From Amnibacterium sp. CER49 (GTDB lineage: Bacteria > Actinomycetota > Actinomycetes > Actinomycetales > Microbacteriaceae), in assembly GCF_029846255.1 (NCBI RefSeq), contig NZ_JARVWQ010000001.1:496001-560000 (forward strand): a stretch of DNA of 64,000 nt. The letters run 5' to 3'. Below, piece after piece: positions 1 to 9,321 of the stretch. The position numbers and the translations under genes are program-made. The notes beneath the pieces are model-generated. The model ran no database searches. It was not told where the DNA came from and saw nothing but the letters and a program-made list of their open reading frames with translations. The stretch's first letter is position 1. The number at the start of each line of letters is the position of its first letter.

Positions 1-324
1 GGGCTTGTCGGGGTCGACCCGGAACGGCTGGTTGAAGAAGACGAGGGTGAGGGTGCCCGACCCGTCGGAGATGAGCACCTCCTGCCGGGTGCCCCGGCGG
101 CCCATCATCGGCCGGGACGCGGCGCGGAGCACGTCGGCGACGACGGTGACGTCGGTGTCGAGCGGCAGGGCGTCGAGGCGGCTCACCTCGCCGCGCTTCA
201 CGTACCGGCGCGGGTAGTGGCTCACCATGTCGCCGACCGTGTGCAGGTCGAGCGACTTGGCCAGCACCTTCGCGGTGCGCTCACCCACGATCGGCGCCAG
301 CTTCTGATCGAGCGGCCCCGGCAT
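1..324 (-). CDS. recG: ATP-dependent DNA helicase RecG, N-terminal part (cut by window edge)
   Basis: RecG remodels stalled replication forks and branched DNA. Only the first 108 codons are in the window; they read MPGPLDQKLAPIVGERTAKV and continue with the wedge/OB-fold region (YPRRYVKRGEV, then LTLVFFNQPF), typical of RecG N-termini. The helicase motifs lie outside. The ATG at 324 is preceded, on this strand, by TAGCAT and a 6-nt gap, so the message is probably leaderless. Divergent from rsmD, as in relatives. Family assignment rests on the N-terminal pattern and synteny. Confidence 0.85.
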   Translation of the reverse strand, partial: MPGPLDQKLAPIVGERTAKVLAKSLDLHTVGDMVSHYPRRYVKRGEVSRLDALPLDTDVTVVADVLRAASRPMMGRRGTRQEVLISDGSGTLTLVFFNQPFRVDPDKP

Positions 325-385
325 GTCCTCATGCTAGAAGGGGGCACCGACCCGGCGGGGGCGCGAGATGCGGAAGGCTGGTGAC

Positions 386-952
386 GTGCCGAGGATCATC
401 GCGGGCTGGGCGGGCTCCCTGCCGCTCACCGCTCCGGCGAGCGCGACGCGCCCGACGAGCGACCGCGTCCGTGAGGCCCTGTTCTCGGCCCTCGCCGCGC
501 GCGACGCGATCGAGGGGTCCCGCGTGCTCGACCTGTACGCGGGCTCGGGCGCGCTCGGGCTCGAGGCCGTGAGCCGCGGCGGCACGAGCGCGGTGCTCGT
601 CGACCGGAGCAACGGCGCGGCGAAGGCGCTCCGCGAGAACGTGGCGCGGCTGCGCCGGGGCGCGCCGCCCGGCTTCGACGTGCGGATCGTCGTCAAGACG
701 GTCGGCGGCTACCTGGCTTCCCTGCCGGCCGAGGCGCGCTTCGACCTCGTCTTCCTCGACCCGCCCTACGACCAGCCCGACATCGCCCTGCTCGGCGACC
801 TCGAGGCGCTGCACCCGCATCTCGAGCCGGGCGCGGTCGTGGTCGTCGAGCGCTCGGCGCGCGGCGGCGCGCCCGCCTGGCCGGAGGGCTTCGAGCCGGA
901 CCGCGTGCGCTCGTACGGCAACACCGCGCTGCACCTGCTCGAGGCGGTCTGA
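386..952 (+). CDS. rsmD: 16S rRNA (guanine(966)-N2)-methyltransferase RsmD
   Basis: SAM-dependent methylation of G966 in 16S rRNA. The 188-residue protein starts PRIIAGWAGSLPL, the usual RsmD beginning, so the GTG at 386 is preferred to the upstream ATG at 368. The SAM-binding motif LDLYAGSGALGLEA and the catalytic motif DPPY (in LVFLDPPYDQPD) are both present. Length matches the family. It lies divergent from recG and convergent with the thiL operon; the 470 bp after it are a repeat-rich non-coding stretch. Confidence 0.9.
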   Translation: MPRIIAGWAGSLPLTAPASATRPTSDRVREALFSALAARDAIEGSRVLDLYAGSGALGLEAVSRGGTSAVLVDRSNGAAKALRENVARLRRGAPPGFDVRIVVKTVGGYLASLPAEARFDLVFLDPPYDQPDIALLGDLEALHPHLEPGAVVVVERSARGGAPAWPEGFEPDRVRSYGNTALHLLEAV

Positions 953-1424
953 CCCCGCCGCCGATTCGGCCGAGCGGCGTTCCCGCCACGGATTCGGACC
1001 GGGGGCGGAATCGGGTGCGGTCGACCGAATCGGTAGCGGGCACCCGGCGCCACGATCCAGGCCGAGCGGTCCACCCGACAGGGATGCAGGACCGGCGATC
1101 CTGCGGGCGTGCCTTCGTCCTGAGTTCCTGCAGCCGCACCGCTACCCCCCACGGATTCGGCTCACCCGCCTGTGCGCCACGGATTCGGACCGGGGACGGG
1201 ATCCGGTGCCGTCGACCGAATCGGTGGCGGGCGGGGCGCCAGGACCCGGGCCGACCGGAGGTTCCGACGGCACCCGGTGCCGTCGGCCGAGTCGGCGGCG
1301 GGCACGCGGTGCCCCGATTCAGGCCGAGCGGTCCACCCGACAGGGATGCAGGACCGGCGTCCCTGAATACGTCTCTTCGTCCTGCATCGCTGCAGCGGCG
1401 GGGAGTCCCGTCACGGCTCTGACG
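953..1424. repeat. Non-coding interval with duplicated palindromic repeat units
   Basis: No credible gene: ORFs here are shadows with Arg/Gly/Pro-rich translations. A 57-bp unit (985-1041) recurs at 1176-1232 with few changes. Each copy is bounded by an imperfect inverted repeat, CACGGATTCGG facing CCGAATCGGTGGCGG. A second 40-bp unit is identical at 1058-1097 and 1320-1359, and a partial copy of the first unit lies near 1270-1305. The two units recur with different offsets (191 and 262 bp), so this is a mosaic of duplications. It lies between the convergent ends of rsmD and thiL, so it may also terminate transcription. Confidence 0.75.
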
Positions 1425-2405
1425 TCAGGAGGCGGTGAAGGAGTCCCAGCCCGGGCGGTGCGCCGACGGCTCGCGGCCGTCGAGCAGCACCGCCGCCTCC
1501 CCGGCGCGGACGACGCCGAGCGGCCGGAACGGCTCGGGCAACGGGCCGGGCGGGAAGCAGGCGAGGAGGCCGTGGTCCTCGCCGCCGGTCAGCACGAGGC
1601 GCAGCGCCTCATCCCGGTCGCCGACCACGGCCGCGACGGCGTCGACGTCCGGCGCGAGGCGCTCGGGATCGAGATCGAGCACGACGCCGCTCGCGCGCGC
1701 GATCCGGGACGCGTCGAGCAGCAGGCCGTCGGAGACGTCGAGCATCGCGGTGGCGCGGGCTCGTGCGGCGGCCGGGCCGGCCGCGAGCGGCGGCCGGGGC
1801 GCGAGCTGCTCTGCGAGCAGCTCGGGCGCCCGCGCGCGGAGCGCGGCGACCGCATCGGCATCCTCGGCGGCGAAGAGCAGGCGGAGGGCCGTGGCCGCGA
1901 GCCCGAGCCGCCCCGCATAGGCGATCCGGTCACCGGCCCGGGCGCCGTCGCGCCGGACCACGGGCCCGGGGAGCTCACCGACCGCGGTCACCGTCAGCGC
2001 GAGCACCGGCGACACGCTGAGGTCGCCCCCGACCACCCCGCAGCCGGGCGCGAGGGCGCCGCAGCCCGCGGCGAGGCCGTCCGCGATCCCCTCGAGCAGC
2101 GGCACCGGGGTGTCGGCCGGCGCGGTCAGCGCGACGAGCAGCGCGGTGGGCACGGCGCCCATCGCGGCGACGTCGGCGAGGTTCGTGGCGGCGGCCTTCC
2201 AGCCGAGCTCGAACGGCGTCGACCAGGCGCGGCGGAAGTCCGGGCCCTCGACCATCCCGTCGGTCGTCAGCACGATCGGGCCGCCGGCGCGGAGCACGGC
2301 CGCGTCGTCACCGGGCCCGAGCAGCGCGGCCGCGGCCCCGGGCAGGCGCGGCAGGATGCGGGCGAGCGCCGCGAGCTCGCCGACCGCGCCGAGGGTGTCG
2401 TTCAC
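1425..2405 (-). CDS. thiL: Thiamine-monophosphate kinase ThiL
   Basis: Phosphorylates thiamine monophosphate to thiamine diphosphate with ATP. The 326-residue protein carries the ThiL/PurM-like landmarks in order: GPGDDAAVL near residue 40, TTDGMVEG, AATNLADVAAMGA, GGDLSVSP, the second-half VSDGLLLD, and GGEDHGLLACF near the C-terminus. The start is the GTG at 2405: it overlaps the stop of the upstream DUF3515 gene as GTGA, matching the other stop-to-start overlaps of this operon. Usual family length. Confidence 0.9.
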   Translation of the reverse strand: MNDTLGAVGELAALARILPRLPGAAAALLGPGDDAAVLRAGGPIVLTTDGMVEGPDFRRAWSTPFELGWKAAATNLADVAAMGAVPTALLVALTAPADTPVPLLEGIADGLAAGCGALAPGCGVVGGDLSVSPVLALTVTAVGELPGPVVRRDGARAGDRIAYAGRLGLAATALRLLFAAEDADAVAALRARAPELLAEQLAPRPPLAAGPAAARARATAMLDVSDGLLLDASRIARASGVVLDLDPERLAPDVDAVAAVVGDRDEALRLVLTGGEDHGLLACFPPGPLPEPFRPLGVVRAGEAAVLLDGREPSAHRPGWDSFTAS

Positions 2406-2908
2406 GGCGTCGGGCTCGGCGAGGCCGAGGCGGCGGGCGGCGGCGAGGCGATGCACCGGCGGTCGACCGTCGGCATCGCCGCCTTGACGGCCTCCGAGAT
2501 CGGCGGGAGCGCGTCGCTCGAGGCGACCGCGCCCCTCGCCTGGAGCACGACGCGGGTGGCGGGCGTCCGGCCGAAGGTCGTCGCGACGTAGACCGCAGGG
2601 CTGCTCGACGAGCGGTCGTCGATCACCCAGTCGACGCCGTCGACGGGGAGGCAGACCGCGGTCGTCGGCCCGGGCGGCGTCACACCGCAGGTGAGCGTCA
2701 CGTCGGGGGCGCTCCCCCACGCCGCGGTCCCCTGCGCGTCGGTCTCGCGCTTGCCGGCGGTGCCGAGCGAGGCGGGCAGCCGGACGATCAGCGCCGCGCA
2801 CGCCCTCGCGGTCGCGTCGGGCGCGGGCGTCATGGCGACGGTCGGCGCGCAGCCGGCGAGGGCGAGCGCGGCGGCGGCCGCGGGCACGGCGAGCAGCGCC
2901 CGCCTCAT
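2402..2908 (-). CDS. DUF3515 family lipoprotein
   Basis: A 168-residue predicted lipoprotein of unknown function. The N-terminus (MRRALLAVP, then an Ala/Leu-rich stretch ending ALALAGC) is a lipoprotein signal with Cys as the modified residue. The mature part has a few Cys residues (LTCGV, AVCLPV, DRRCIA) and a Pro/Ser/Ala-rich tail. DUF3515 proteins typically sit beside ddl and thiL in actinobacteria, which supports the call. Start overlaps the ddl stop by ATGA and its stop overlaps thiL by GTGA, so translation is probably coupled. Confidence 0.8.
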   Translation of the reverse strand: MRRALLAVPAAAAALALAGCAPTVAMTPAPDATARACAALIVRLPASLGTAGKRETDAQGTAAWGSAPDVTLTCGVTPPGPTTAVCLPVDGVDWVIDDRSSSSPAVYVATTFGRTPATRVVLQARGAVASSDALPPISEAVKAAMPTVDRRCIASPPPAASASPSPTP

Positions 2909-3996
2909 CGGGCGAGGGCGATCAGTTCCGTGATCAGGTCCGGGTACGCGACCCCGGACTGCTGCCAGCACCGCGGGAACATCGAGATCGGCGTGAAGCC
3001 GGGCATCGTGTTGATCTCGTTCACCACGAAGCCCTCGTCGGTGAGGAACACGTCGACGCGGGCGAGGCCCTCGCCGCCGATCGAGTCGAAGGCGCGGGCC
3101 GCGAGGCGCTCGAGCTCGAACTGCTCCCCCTCGCCGAGCGGGGCTGGGCAGACCAGCTCGACGCCCGGCGCGTCGAGGTACTTCGCGGCGAAGTCGTAGA
3201 AGTCGCGCCCGGTGATCACGATCTCGCCGACGGCCGAGACGCGGGTCGGACCGCCGTCGCGGCCGCCGAGCACACCGATCTCGAGCTCGCGCCCGGTCAT
3301 GCCCCGCTCGACGAGCACGCGGGAGTCCTCGGCGAAGGCGATGTCGAGGGCCGCGTCGAGGCCGTCGGGCCCCTCGACCTTCGTCACGCCGACGGACGAG
3401 CCCGCGCGGGCGGGCTTCACGAACACCGGGAAGCCGAGCGAGGCGAGGCGGCGACGGAGCCACTCCCGATCGCCCGCGCGGTCGGCCGCGGTGACGGTCA
3501 CCCAGGGTGCCACCGGGACCCCGGCCGCCTGCAGCACCGACTTCGTGAAGTGCTTGTCCATGCCGAGCGCCGACGCGAGCACCCCGTTGCCGACGTACGG
3601 GATGCCGAGCAGCTCGAAGAGGCCCTGGATCGTGCCGTCCTCGCCGAACGGCCCGTGCAGGATCGGGAAGGCGACGTCGACGTCACCGAGCGAGCGCACC
3701 GAGCCGTCGGCGTCGAAGACGCGCAGCTCGCGACTCGTCGCCGACTCGGGCCACAGGACGCGCGTGCCGTCGTCGCGCACCTCGGGCAGCGCGTTCGGGT
3801 CGAGGGCGAACGCCGACGGGTCGTCGCGCTCGAGCACGAAGGCGCCGTCGCGGGTGATGCCGATCGGGATCACCTCGAAGCGCTCCCGGTCGATCGCCGC
3901 GAGGACGCCGCCCGCGGTCGCGCAGCTGATCGAGTGCTCGCTCGACCGGCCGCCGAACACGACGGCCACACGGGTCCTCGGCGTCACGTCGCTCAC
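2905..3996 (-). CDS. ddl: D-alanine--D-alanine ligase
   Basis: ATP-grasp enzyme that makes D-Ala-D-Ala for peptidoglycan. The 363-residue protein shows VVFGGRSSEHSISC at the N-terminus (substrate-binding His and Ser), ILHGPFGEDGTIQGL, the ATP-grasp segment FVKPARAGSSVGV and the metal/substrate segment FVVNEINTMPGFTPISM. Start is a GTG at 3996; no better upstream start exists. It lies about 55 nt after gpsA and overlaps the lipoprotein gene by 4 nt, inside a cell-envelope operon. Confidence 0.93.
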   Translation of the reverse strand: MSDVTPRTRVAVVFGGRSSEHSISCATAGGVLAAIDRERFEVIPIGITRDGAFVLERDDPSAFALDPNALPEVRDDGTRVLWPESATSRELRVFDADGSVRSLGDVDVAFPILHGPFGEDGTIQGLFELLGIPYVGNGVLASALGMDKHFTKSVLQAAGVPVAPWVTVTAADRAGDREWLRRRLASLGFPVFVKPARAGSSVGVTKVEGPDGLDAALDIAFAEDSRVLVERGMTGRELEIGVLGGRDGGPTRVSAVGEIVITGRDFYDFAAKYLDAPGVELVCPAPLGEGEQFELERLAARAFDSIGGEGLARVDVFLTDEGFVVNEINTMPGFTPISMFPRCWQQSGVAYPDLITELIALAR

Positions 3997-4051
3997 GGTC
4001 CTCCTCCGGGGCCCGCGGCCCGGATCGAGCGTAGTGCGCCCGCTCCGGCGG

Positions 4052-5050
4052 CTACTCGCCGACCGGGGCCGGATCCGTGGTGAGGTGGGGCGCGATGTCG
4101 CGCGGGTCGAGCGTGCCGGCGAGCACCTCGGCGACCTGCGCGACGATCGGCATCTCGACGCCGCGCTCGGCGGCGAGCGCGAGCACGGGCTCGACCGACG
4201 TGAGCCCCTCGGCGACCTGGTCCATCGTGCGGAGCACGTCGTCCTTCGTGTAGCCCTGCCCGAGCAGGCGACCGGCGCGGTTGTTCCGCGACAGCGGCGA
4301 CTCGCTCGTCGCGATGAGGTCGCCGAGCCCCGCGAGCCCCGACAGGGTCTCGGGCTGGGCGCCGAAGGCGACCGCGAAGGCCGTCATCTCGGCGAGCCCG
4401 CGGGTGAGGATCGACGCCTTCGTGTTGTCGCCGTACCCGACGCCCACCACGATGCCGATGGCCACCGCGATGAGGTTCTTCAGCACGCCGCCGAACTCCG
4501 TGCCGATCACGTCGGTGTTCACGAAGGTGCGGAAGTAGCGGTTCGTGCACACCGTCGCGACGCGGTTCGCGGTCTCGATCGAGACCGACGACACGACGGC
4601 GGCCGTCGGCTGCTCACGGGCGATCTCGGTGGCGAGGTTCGGCCCCGAGACGACGGCGATCCGCTCCGCCGGCACGCCGAGACCCTGGCGCACGACCTCG
4701 CTCATCCGCAGGTTCGTGCCGTTCTCGACGCCCTTCGCGAGGCTCACGACGAGCGCGTCCGGCTCGACCAGGCCGCCGAGCTCGGCGAGCGCGCCACGCA
4801 GCGACTGGCTCGGCACCCCGAGGAACACGATGCCCGCGCCCCGGAGCACGACCGCGGGGTCGGTGTCGACCCGCAGCTCGGGCAGCTGGATGCCGGGCAG
4901 GTAGTCGTCGTTGCGGCGCCGGCGGCGGATGGTCTCGGCGAGCGCCGGCCGGCGGGCCCACAGCGCGACGTCGTTGCCCGCGTCGGCGAGCACCTTCGCG
5001 AAGGTGGTGCCCCAGCTGCCCGCGCCGAGCACGGCGACGGGTTCACTCAC
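4052..5050 (-). CDS. gpsA: NAD(P)H-dependent glycerol-3-phosphate dehydrogenase
   Basis: Reduces dihydroxyacetone phosphate to sn-glycerol 3-phosphate for phospholipid synthesis. The 332-residue protein starts with the Rossmann motif AVLGAGSWGTTFAKVLADAG, contains LVSLAKGVENGT, SGPNLATEIA and the catalytic-Lys region GVLKNLIAVAIG, then KASILTRGLAEM. The GTG start at 5050 overlaps the end of plsC (GGTGAGTGA), consistent with coupling: the next gene's acyltransferase works on the same phospholipid branch. Confidence 0.93.
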   Translation of the reverse strand: MSEPVAVLGAGSWGTTFAKVLADAGNDVALWARRPALAETIRRRRRNDDYLPGIQLPELRVDTDPAVVLRGAGIVFLGVPSQSLRGALAELGGLVEPDALVVSLAKGVENGTNLRMSEVVRQGLGVPAERIAVVSGPNLATEIAREQPTAAVVSSVSIETANRVATVCTNRYFRTFVNTDVIGTEFGGVLKNLIAVAIGIVVGVGYGDNTKASILTRGLAEMTAFAVAFGAQPETLSGLAGLGDLIATSESPLSRNNRAGRLLGQGYTKDDVLRTMDQVAEGLTSVEPVLALAAERGVEMPIVAQVAEVLAGTLDPRDIAPHLTTDPAPVGE

Positions 5051-5825
5051 CGAAGCGCCCCGTCTCGGTCTGCCCGTGCTTCGCGGGGTCCCAGCGCTCG
5101 GCCGGCGGCTGCTCGCCGCGCAGCTCGGCGACGAGGCCGGTGACGGCGGCCATGATGCGCTCGGTCGCCTCCTGCAGCGCGGTCTGCTCGGCCGCCCGGC
5201 CCTGCCACGGCGACAGGTCGACGGGATCGCCGAACACGATGTCGATGTGCGCGCGGGGCCGCAGCACGAGCCGCTTGCCGTAGCGCGGCAGCAGCCCCTG
5301 CGTGCCCCAGTGCGCGGCGGGGATGACCGGCAGCCCGAGGTCGAGCGCGAGCCGGGCCGCGCCCGTCTTGCCGCGCATCGGCCAGAGGTCGGGGTCGCGG
5401 GTGAGCGACCCCTCGGGGTACACGATGACGCCCTGGCCGTCGCGGATGAGGCGCTTCGCCGCGTCGAGCGGGATCGCGCCGCGCTGCAGGCCGCCCCGTT
5501 GCACCGGGATCTGGCCGGCACCGCGGAGCACCGACCCGACGACGGGGACCTTGAACAGCGACGCCTTCGTGAGGAACCGCGGCGCGCGGCCGAGTCGCCA
5601 GACCACCACGGCCATCACGAGCGGGTCGATGTTCGAGTAGTGGTTCGGCGCGAGGATGAACGGCCCGGTCGCGGGCAGCTTCTCCCGGTTCCGGATCCGG
5701 AGCGTCGCGGTGCCGCGGACGAACGGCACCACCACCACACCGAGCGCCCAGAACAGCGACGGGCGCAGCTTCTCCTGCTTCGGCCGGCCCCAGCGGGACC
5801 GGTCCTCGGCGGAGGGCTCAGACAT
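5043..5825 (-). CDS. plsC: 1-acyl-sn-glycerol-3-phosphate acyltransferase (PlsC family)
   Basis: Membrane-associated acyltransferase that converts lysophosphatidate to phosphatidate. The 260-residue protein has the HX4D block (APNHYSNIDPLV, about residue 62), a block II region around RAPRFLTKASLF, block III YPEGSLTRD and a block IV-like LPVIPAAHWGTQG. An N-terminal hydrophobic segment (LFWALGVVVVPFV) may anchor it. The ATG at 5825 overlaps the murA stop. The substrate is inferred from family and from the neighbouring gpsA. Confidence 0.85.
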   Translation of the reverse strand: MSEPSAEDRSRWGRPKQEKLRPSLFWALGVVVVPFVRGTATLRIRNREKLPATGPFILAPNHYSNIDPLVMAVVVWRLGRAPRFLTKASLFKVPVVGSVLRGAGQIPVQRGGLQRGAIPLDAAKRLIRDGQGVIVYPEGSLTRDPDLWPMRGKTGAARLALDLGLPVIPAAHWGTQGLLPRYGKRLVLRPRAHIDIVFGDPVDLSPWQGRAAEQTALQEATERIMAAVTGLVAELRGEQPPAERWDPAKHGQTETGRFGE

Positions 5826-7188
5826 CGACCGTGAAGCGCGCCCCCAGCGCCTGGAGCTTGCTCTCGAAGTTCTCGTAGCCGCGGCTGATGATGCCGACGT
5901 TGCGCACGGTCGAGGTGCCCTCGGCGGTGAGCGCCGCGATGAGGTGCGAGAACCCGCCCCGCAGGTCCGGCACCTCGATGTCGGCGCCGTGCAGCGGCGT
6001 CGGGCCGGTGATGACGGCGGCCTGCTCGAGCTCACGGCGCGGCACGCGGCGGTTCGGGGCGGCGAAGCCGTGCGGGTGCACGCGGATGTCGGCGCCCATC
6101 TTCTGCAGCGCCTCGGTGAAGCCGAAGCGGTTCTCGTAGACGGTCTCGTGGATCGTCGACACGCCGTCGGCCTGGGTGAGCGCCACGACGAGCGGCTGCT
6201 GCCAGTCGGTCATGAAGCCGGGGTGCACGTCGGTCTCGATGACCACCGGCTTCAGCGCGGTGCCCGGGTGCCAGAAGCGGATGCCGCTCTCCTGCACGTC
6301 GAACTCGCCGCCGACCTTCCGGAACACGTTGAGGAAGGTCATCATGTGCTCCTGCACCGCGCCGCGGACGAACACGTCGCCGCGGGTGGCGAGGGCGGCC
6401 GAGGCCCAGCTGGCGGCCTCGTTGCGGTCGAAGAGCGCGCGGTGGGTGTAGCCCTTCAGCTCCTTCACGCCCTCGATGAGGATCACGCGGTTCGGCTCGA
6501 CCGAGATGATCGCGCCCATCTTCTGCAGGATCGCGATGAGATCCATGATCTCGGGCTCGATCGCGGCGTTCCGCAGCTCGGTGACGCCCTCGGCGCGCAC
6601 CGCGGTGAGCAGCGTCTGCTCGGTGGCGCCGACGCTCGGGTACGGCAGGTGCACGTGCGCGCCGTGCAGGCCGTTCGGCGCCGAGAGCCGGATGCCCGAC
6701 GGCAGCTTCTCGACGACGGCGCCGAACTTGCGCAGCGCGTCGAGGTGGAAGTTGATCGGCCGGTCGCCGATGCGGCAGCCGCCGAGGTCGGGGATGAACG
6801 CCTCGCCGAGCTGGTGCAGCAGCGGCCCGCAGAACAGGATCGGGATGCGGCTCGAGCCGGCGTGCGCGTCGATCTCGCGCATGTGCGCCGTGCGCACGTT
6901 GCCGGCGTCGAGCAGCAGCTCGCCGGGCTCGGGGCCCTCCTTGACGGTGACGCCGTGGATCTCGAGCAGCCCGCGGACGACGCGCACGTCGCTGATGTCG
7001 GGCACGTCGCGCAGCACGCTGACGCCCTCGGACAGCAGCGAGGCGACCATCGCCTTCGTGACGAGGTTCTTGGCCCCGCGCACGTCGACGTCACCCTGCA
7101 GCGGGTGGCCGCCCTCGATGGTGATGCGGTCGAAGGTGAGCCCGACGCTCGCGCCGGCGCGCTGCGCGTCCGTGATCAGATTGCTCAA
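5818..7188 (-). CDS. murA: UDP-N-acetylglucosamine 1-carboxyvinyltransferase MurA
   Basis: First committed step of peptidoglycan synthesis: enolpyruvyl transfer from PEP to UDP-GlcNAc. Motifs: [14 protein letters not shown] (catalytic Lys-Asn), [13 protein letters not shown] holding the Cys that fosfomycin attacks in sensitive enzymes, and [18 protein letters not shown]. Start is debatable. The TTG at 7188 gives a TTGA overlap with the leuD stop and an N-terminus ([11 protein letters not shown]) like other actinobacterial MurA; an ATG at 7221 would add 11 residues and overlap leuD by 37 nt. I prefer the TTG. Confidence 0.88.
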   Translation of the reverse strand: MSNLITDAQRAGASVGLTFDRITIEGGHPLQGDVDVRGAKNLVTKAMVASLLSEGVSVLRDVPDISDVRVVRGLLEIHGVTVKEGPEPGELLLDAGNVRTAHMREIDAHAGSSRIPILFCGPLLHQLGEAFIPDLGGCRIGDRPINFHLDALRKFGAVVEKLPSGIRLSAPNGLHGAHVHLPYPSVGATEQTLLTAVRAEGVTELRNAAIEPEIMDLIAILQKMGAIISVEPNRVILIEGVKELKGYTHRALFDRNEAASWASAALATRGDVFVRGAVQEHMMTFLNVFRKVGGEFDVQESGIRFWHPGTALKPVVIETDVHPGFMTDWQQPLVVALTQADGVSTIHETVYENRFGFTEALQKMGADIRVHPHGFAAPNRRVPRRELEQAAVITGPTPLHGADIEVPDLRGGFSHLIAALTAEGTSTVRNVGIISRGYENFESKLQALGARFTVDV

Positions 7189-7787
7189 GGGGTCCCAATC
7201 GGCAGGGTCGTCGGCCGCCATGCTTCGCGGCCTGCTTCGAATTCGGTGATGCGCGTCTCGTCGCGCAGGGTGAGCCCGATGTCGTCGAGCCCTTCCAGGA
7301 GCCTCCAGCGAGTGTAGGCATCGATCTCGAAGGGCACGGCGAGGCCGGGCAGGGCGAGCGTCTGCGCCTCGAGGTCCACCGTCGCCTCGATCCCGGGCTG
7401 CGCCGCCAAGGCGCGCCATACGCGCTCGATCTCGGGCTCGGGGATGACGCCGGTGAGCAGGCCCTGCTTGCCGCTGTTGCCGCGGAAGATGTCGCCGAAG
7501 CGCGGGCTGAACACGGCGCGGAAGCCGTAGTCGCGCAGCGCCCAGACGGCGTGCTCGCGGCTCGAGCCCGTGCCGAAGTCCGGACCGGCGACGAGGATCG
7601 AGCCGCGGACGTACTCGGGGCGGTTCAGCACGAAGTCGGGCTGCTGCCGCAGGTGGGCGAAGAGCGCGTCGTCGAACCCGGTCTTCGTCACCCGCTTCAG
7701 GTAGACGGCGGGGATGATCTGGTCGGTGTCGACCGCCGACCGCTGCAGCGGGACGGCGACGCCGGTGTGCGTGGTGAACGGCTCCAT
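7185..7787 (-). CDS. leuD: 3-isopropylmalate dehydratase small subunit
   Basis: Swivel-domain subunit of isopropylmalate isomerase (leucine synthesis), working with LeuC. The 200-residue protein begins [14 protein letters not shown] and contains the signature [13 protein letters not shown] and the substrate-binding stretch [17 protein letters not shown]. Its start shares one base with the leuC stop (TGATG), so the two subunits are made from one coupled message. Normal length. Confidence 0.95.
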   Translation of the reverse strand: MEPFTTHTGVAVPLQRSAVDTDQIIPAVYLKRVTKTGFDDALFAHLRQQPDFVLNRPEYVRGSILVAGPDFGTGSSREHAVWALRDYGFRAVFSPRFGDIFRGNSGKQGLLTGVIPEPEIERVWRALAAQPGIEATVDLEAQTLALPGLAVPFEIDAYTRWRLLEGLDDIGLTLRDETRITEFEAGREAWRPTTLPIGTP

Positions 7788-9271
7788 CAGACCAGGACCT
7801 CGCTTGCGACGTCGGAGGGGCTGGAGAGGGTGCCACGGATCGCGGTGGCCGCGGCGACGAGCGGCGACACGAGGTGCGTGCGTCCGCCCTTGCCCTGCCG
7901 GCCCTCGAAGTTGCGGTTGCTCGTCGACGCGCAGCGCTCGCCCGGCGCGAGCTGGTCGGGGTTCATGCCGAGGCACATCGAGCAGCCGGCGAACCGCCAC
8001 TCGGCGCCGAAGTCGGTGAACACCTTGTCGAGCCCCTCGGCCTCGGCCTCGAGCCGCACGCGGGCGGAGCCCGGGACCACCATGACGCGCACGCCGTCGG
8101 CCTTCCTGCGGCCCTTCACGATCGACGCGAAGGCGCGGAGGTCCTCGATGCGGCTGTTCGTGCAGGAGCCCATGAACACCGCGTCGACCCGGATGTCCTT
8201 CATGGGCGTGCCGGGCGCGAGGTCCATGTACTCGAGCGCCCGCTCGGCCGAGGCCCGCTGCTGCGGGTCGGCCATCGACGCGGGGTCGGGCACCGCGCCC
8301 GCCAGGGTGACGCCCTGACCGGGGTTCGTGCCCCAGGTGACGAACGGCTCGAGCTCGTCCGCGTCGAGGAACACCTCGGCGTCGAACACGGCGTCGTCGT
8401 CGCTCGCGAGGGTGCGCCAGTACGCGACCGCCTGGTCCCACTGCTCGCCCTTCGGGGCGTGCGGGCGGCCCTTCAGGTAGGCGAACGTCGTGTCGTCGGG
8501 GGCGACCATGCCGGCGCGGGCGCCCGCCTCGATCGACATGTTGCAGATCGTCATCCGGCCCTCCATGGAGAGCGCGCGGATGGCGCTGCCGCGGTACTCG
8601 AGCACGTAGCCCTGGCCGCCGTTCGTGCCGATCTTCGCGATGACGGCGAGGATGACGTCCTTCGCCGTGACGCCCGGCTTCAGCGTGCCCTCGACGGTGA
8701 TCGCCATCGTCTTGAAGGGCGTGAGCGGCAGGGTCTGCGTGGCGAGCACGTGCTCGACCTCGCTCGTGCCGATGCCGAACGCCATGGCGCCGAACGCGCC
8801 GTGCGTCGAGGTGTGCGAGTCGCCGCAGACCACCGTGATGCCGGGCTGCGTGAGGCCGAGCTGCGGGCCGACGACGTGCACGATGCCCTGCTCGGCGTCG
8901 CCGAGGGGGTGCAGCCGGATGCCGAACTCGGCCGCATTGCGGCGGAGCGTCTCGATCTGCGTGCGGCTCGTGATGTCGGCGATCGGCTTGTCGATGTCGA
9001 CCGTCGGGGTGTTGTGGTCCTCGGTCGCGATCGTGAGGTCGGGGCGGCGCACCGGCCGGCCCTCGGCGCGGAGGCCGTCGAACGCCTGCGGGCTCGTCAC
9101 CTCGTGCACGAGGTGGAGGTCGATGTAAATGAGGTCGGGGGCGCCGTCCTCCCCGCGCTTCACGAGGTGGGCGTCCCACACCTTCTCGGCCAGGGTCTTG
9201 GCGGTACGGGTGCTCGGGGTGCGCTGCGTCGACGCGGCGGAGGCTGCGGGCGCGGTCGTGCTGTCGGTCAC
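7787..9271 (-). CDS. leuC: 3-isopropylmalate dehydratase large subunit
   Basis: Iron-sulfur aconitase-family subunit that isomerises 2- to 3-isopropylmalate. The 494-residue protein has [20 protein letters not shown], the cluster-binding Cys residues in FMGSCTNSR and [11 protein letters not shown], and the C-terminal GRTHLVSP. The N-terminal 20 residues before [11 protein letters not shown] are low-complexity, so the true start could be slightly later than the GTG at 9271. A leader peptide with four Leu codons and a hairpin lies 75-120 nt upstream, so leucine attenuation is likely. Confidence 0.95.
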   Translation of the reverse strand: MTDSTTAPAASAASTQRTPSTRTAKTLAEKVWDAHLVKRGEDGAPDLIYIDLHLVHEVTSPQAFDGLRAEGRPVRRPDLTIATEDHNTPTVDIDKPIADITSRTQIETLRRNAAEFGIRLHPLGDAEQGIVHVVGPQLGLTQPGITVVCGDSHTSTHGAFGAMAFGIGTSEVEHVLATQTLPLTPFKTMAITVEGTLKPGVTAKDVILAVIAKIGTNGGQGYVLEYRGSAIRALSMEGRMTICNMSIEAGARAGMVAPDDTTFAYLKGRPHAPKGEQWDQAVAYWRTLASDDDAVFDAEVFLDADELEPFVTWGTNPGQGVTLAGAVPDPASMADPQQRASAERALEYMDLAPGTPMKDIRVDAVFMGSCTNSRIEDLRAFASIVKGRRKADGVRVMVVPGSARVRLEAEAEGLDKVFTDFGAEWRFAGCSMCLGMNPDQLAPGERCASTSNRNFEGRQGKGGRTHLVSPLVAAATAIRGTLSSPSDVASEVLV

Positions 9272-9321
9272 GTGCGGTCCTTCGGGAAGTCGAAGTGGGT
9301 GGTCCCCGGCAGGCCGCTACT

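Noticed and set aside
1206-2591. 461-codon plus-strand ORF opposite thiL
   Set aside because: Arg/Gly/Glu-rich translation without any domain; it is the antisense shadow of thiL, which has full family motifs.
3212-5143. 643-codon plus-strand ORF opposite ddl and gpsA
   Set aside because: Low-complexity Ser/Arg/Asp text and lies wholly opposite well-supported genes; a product of high GC content.
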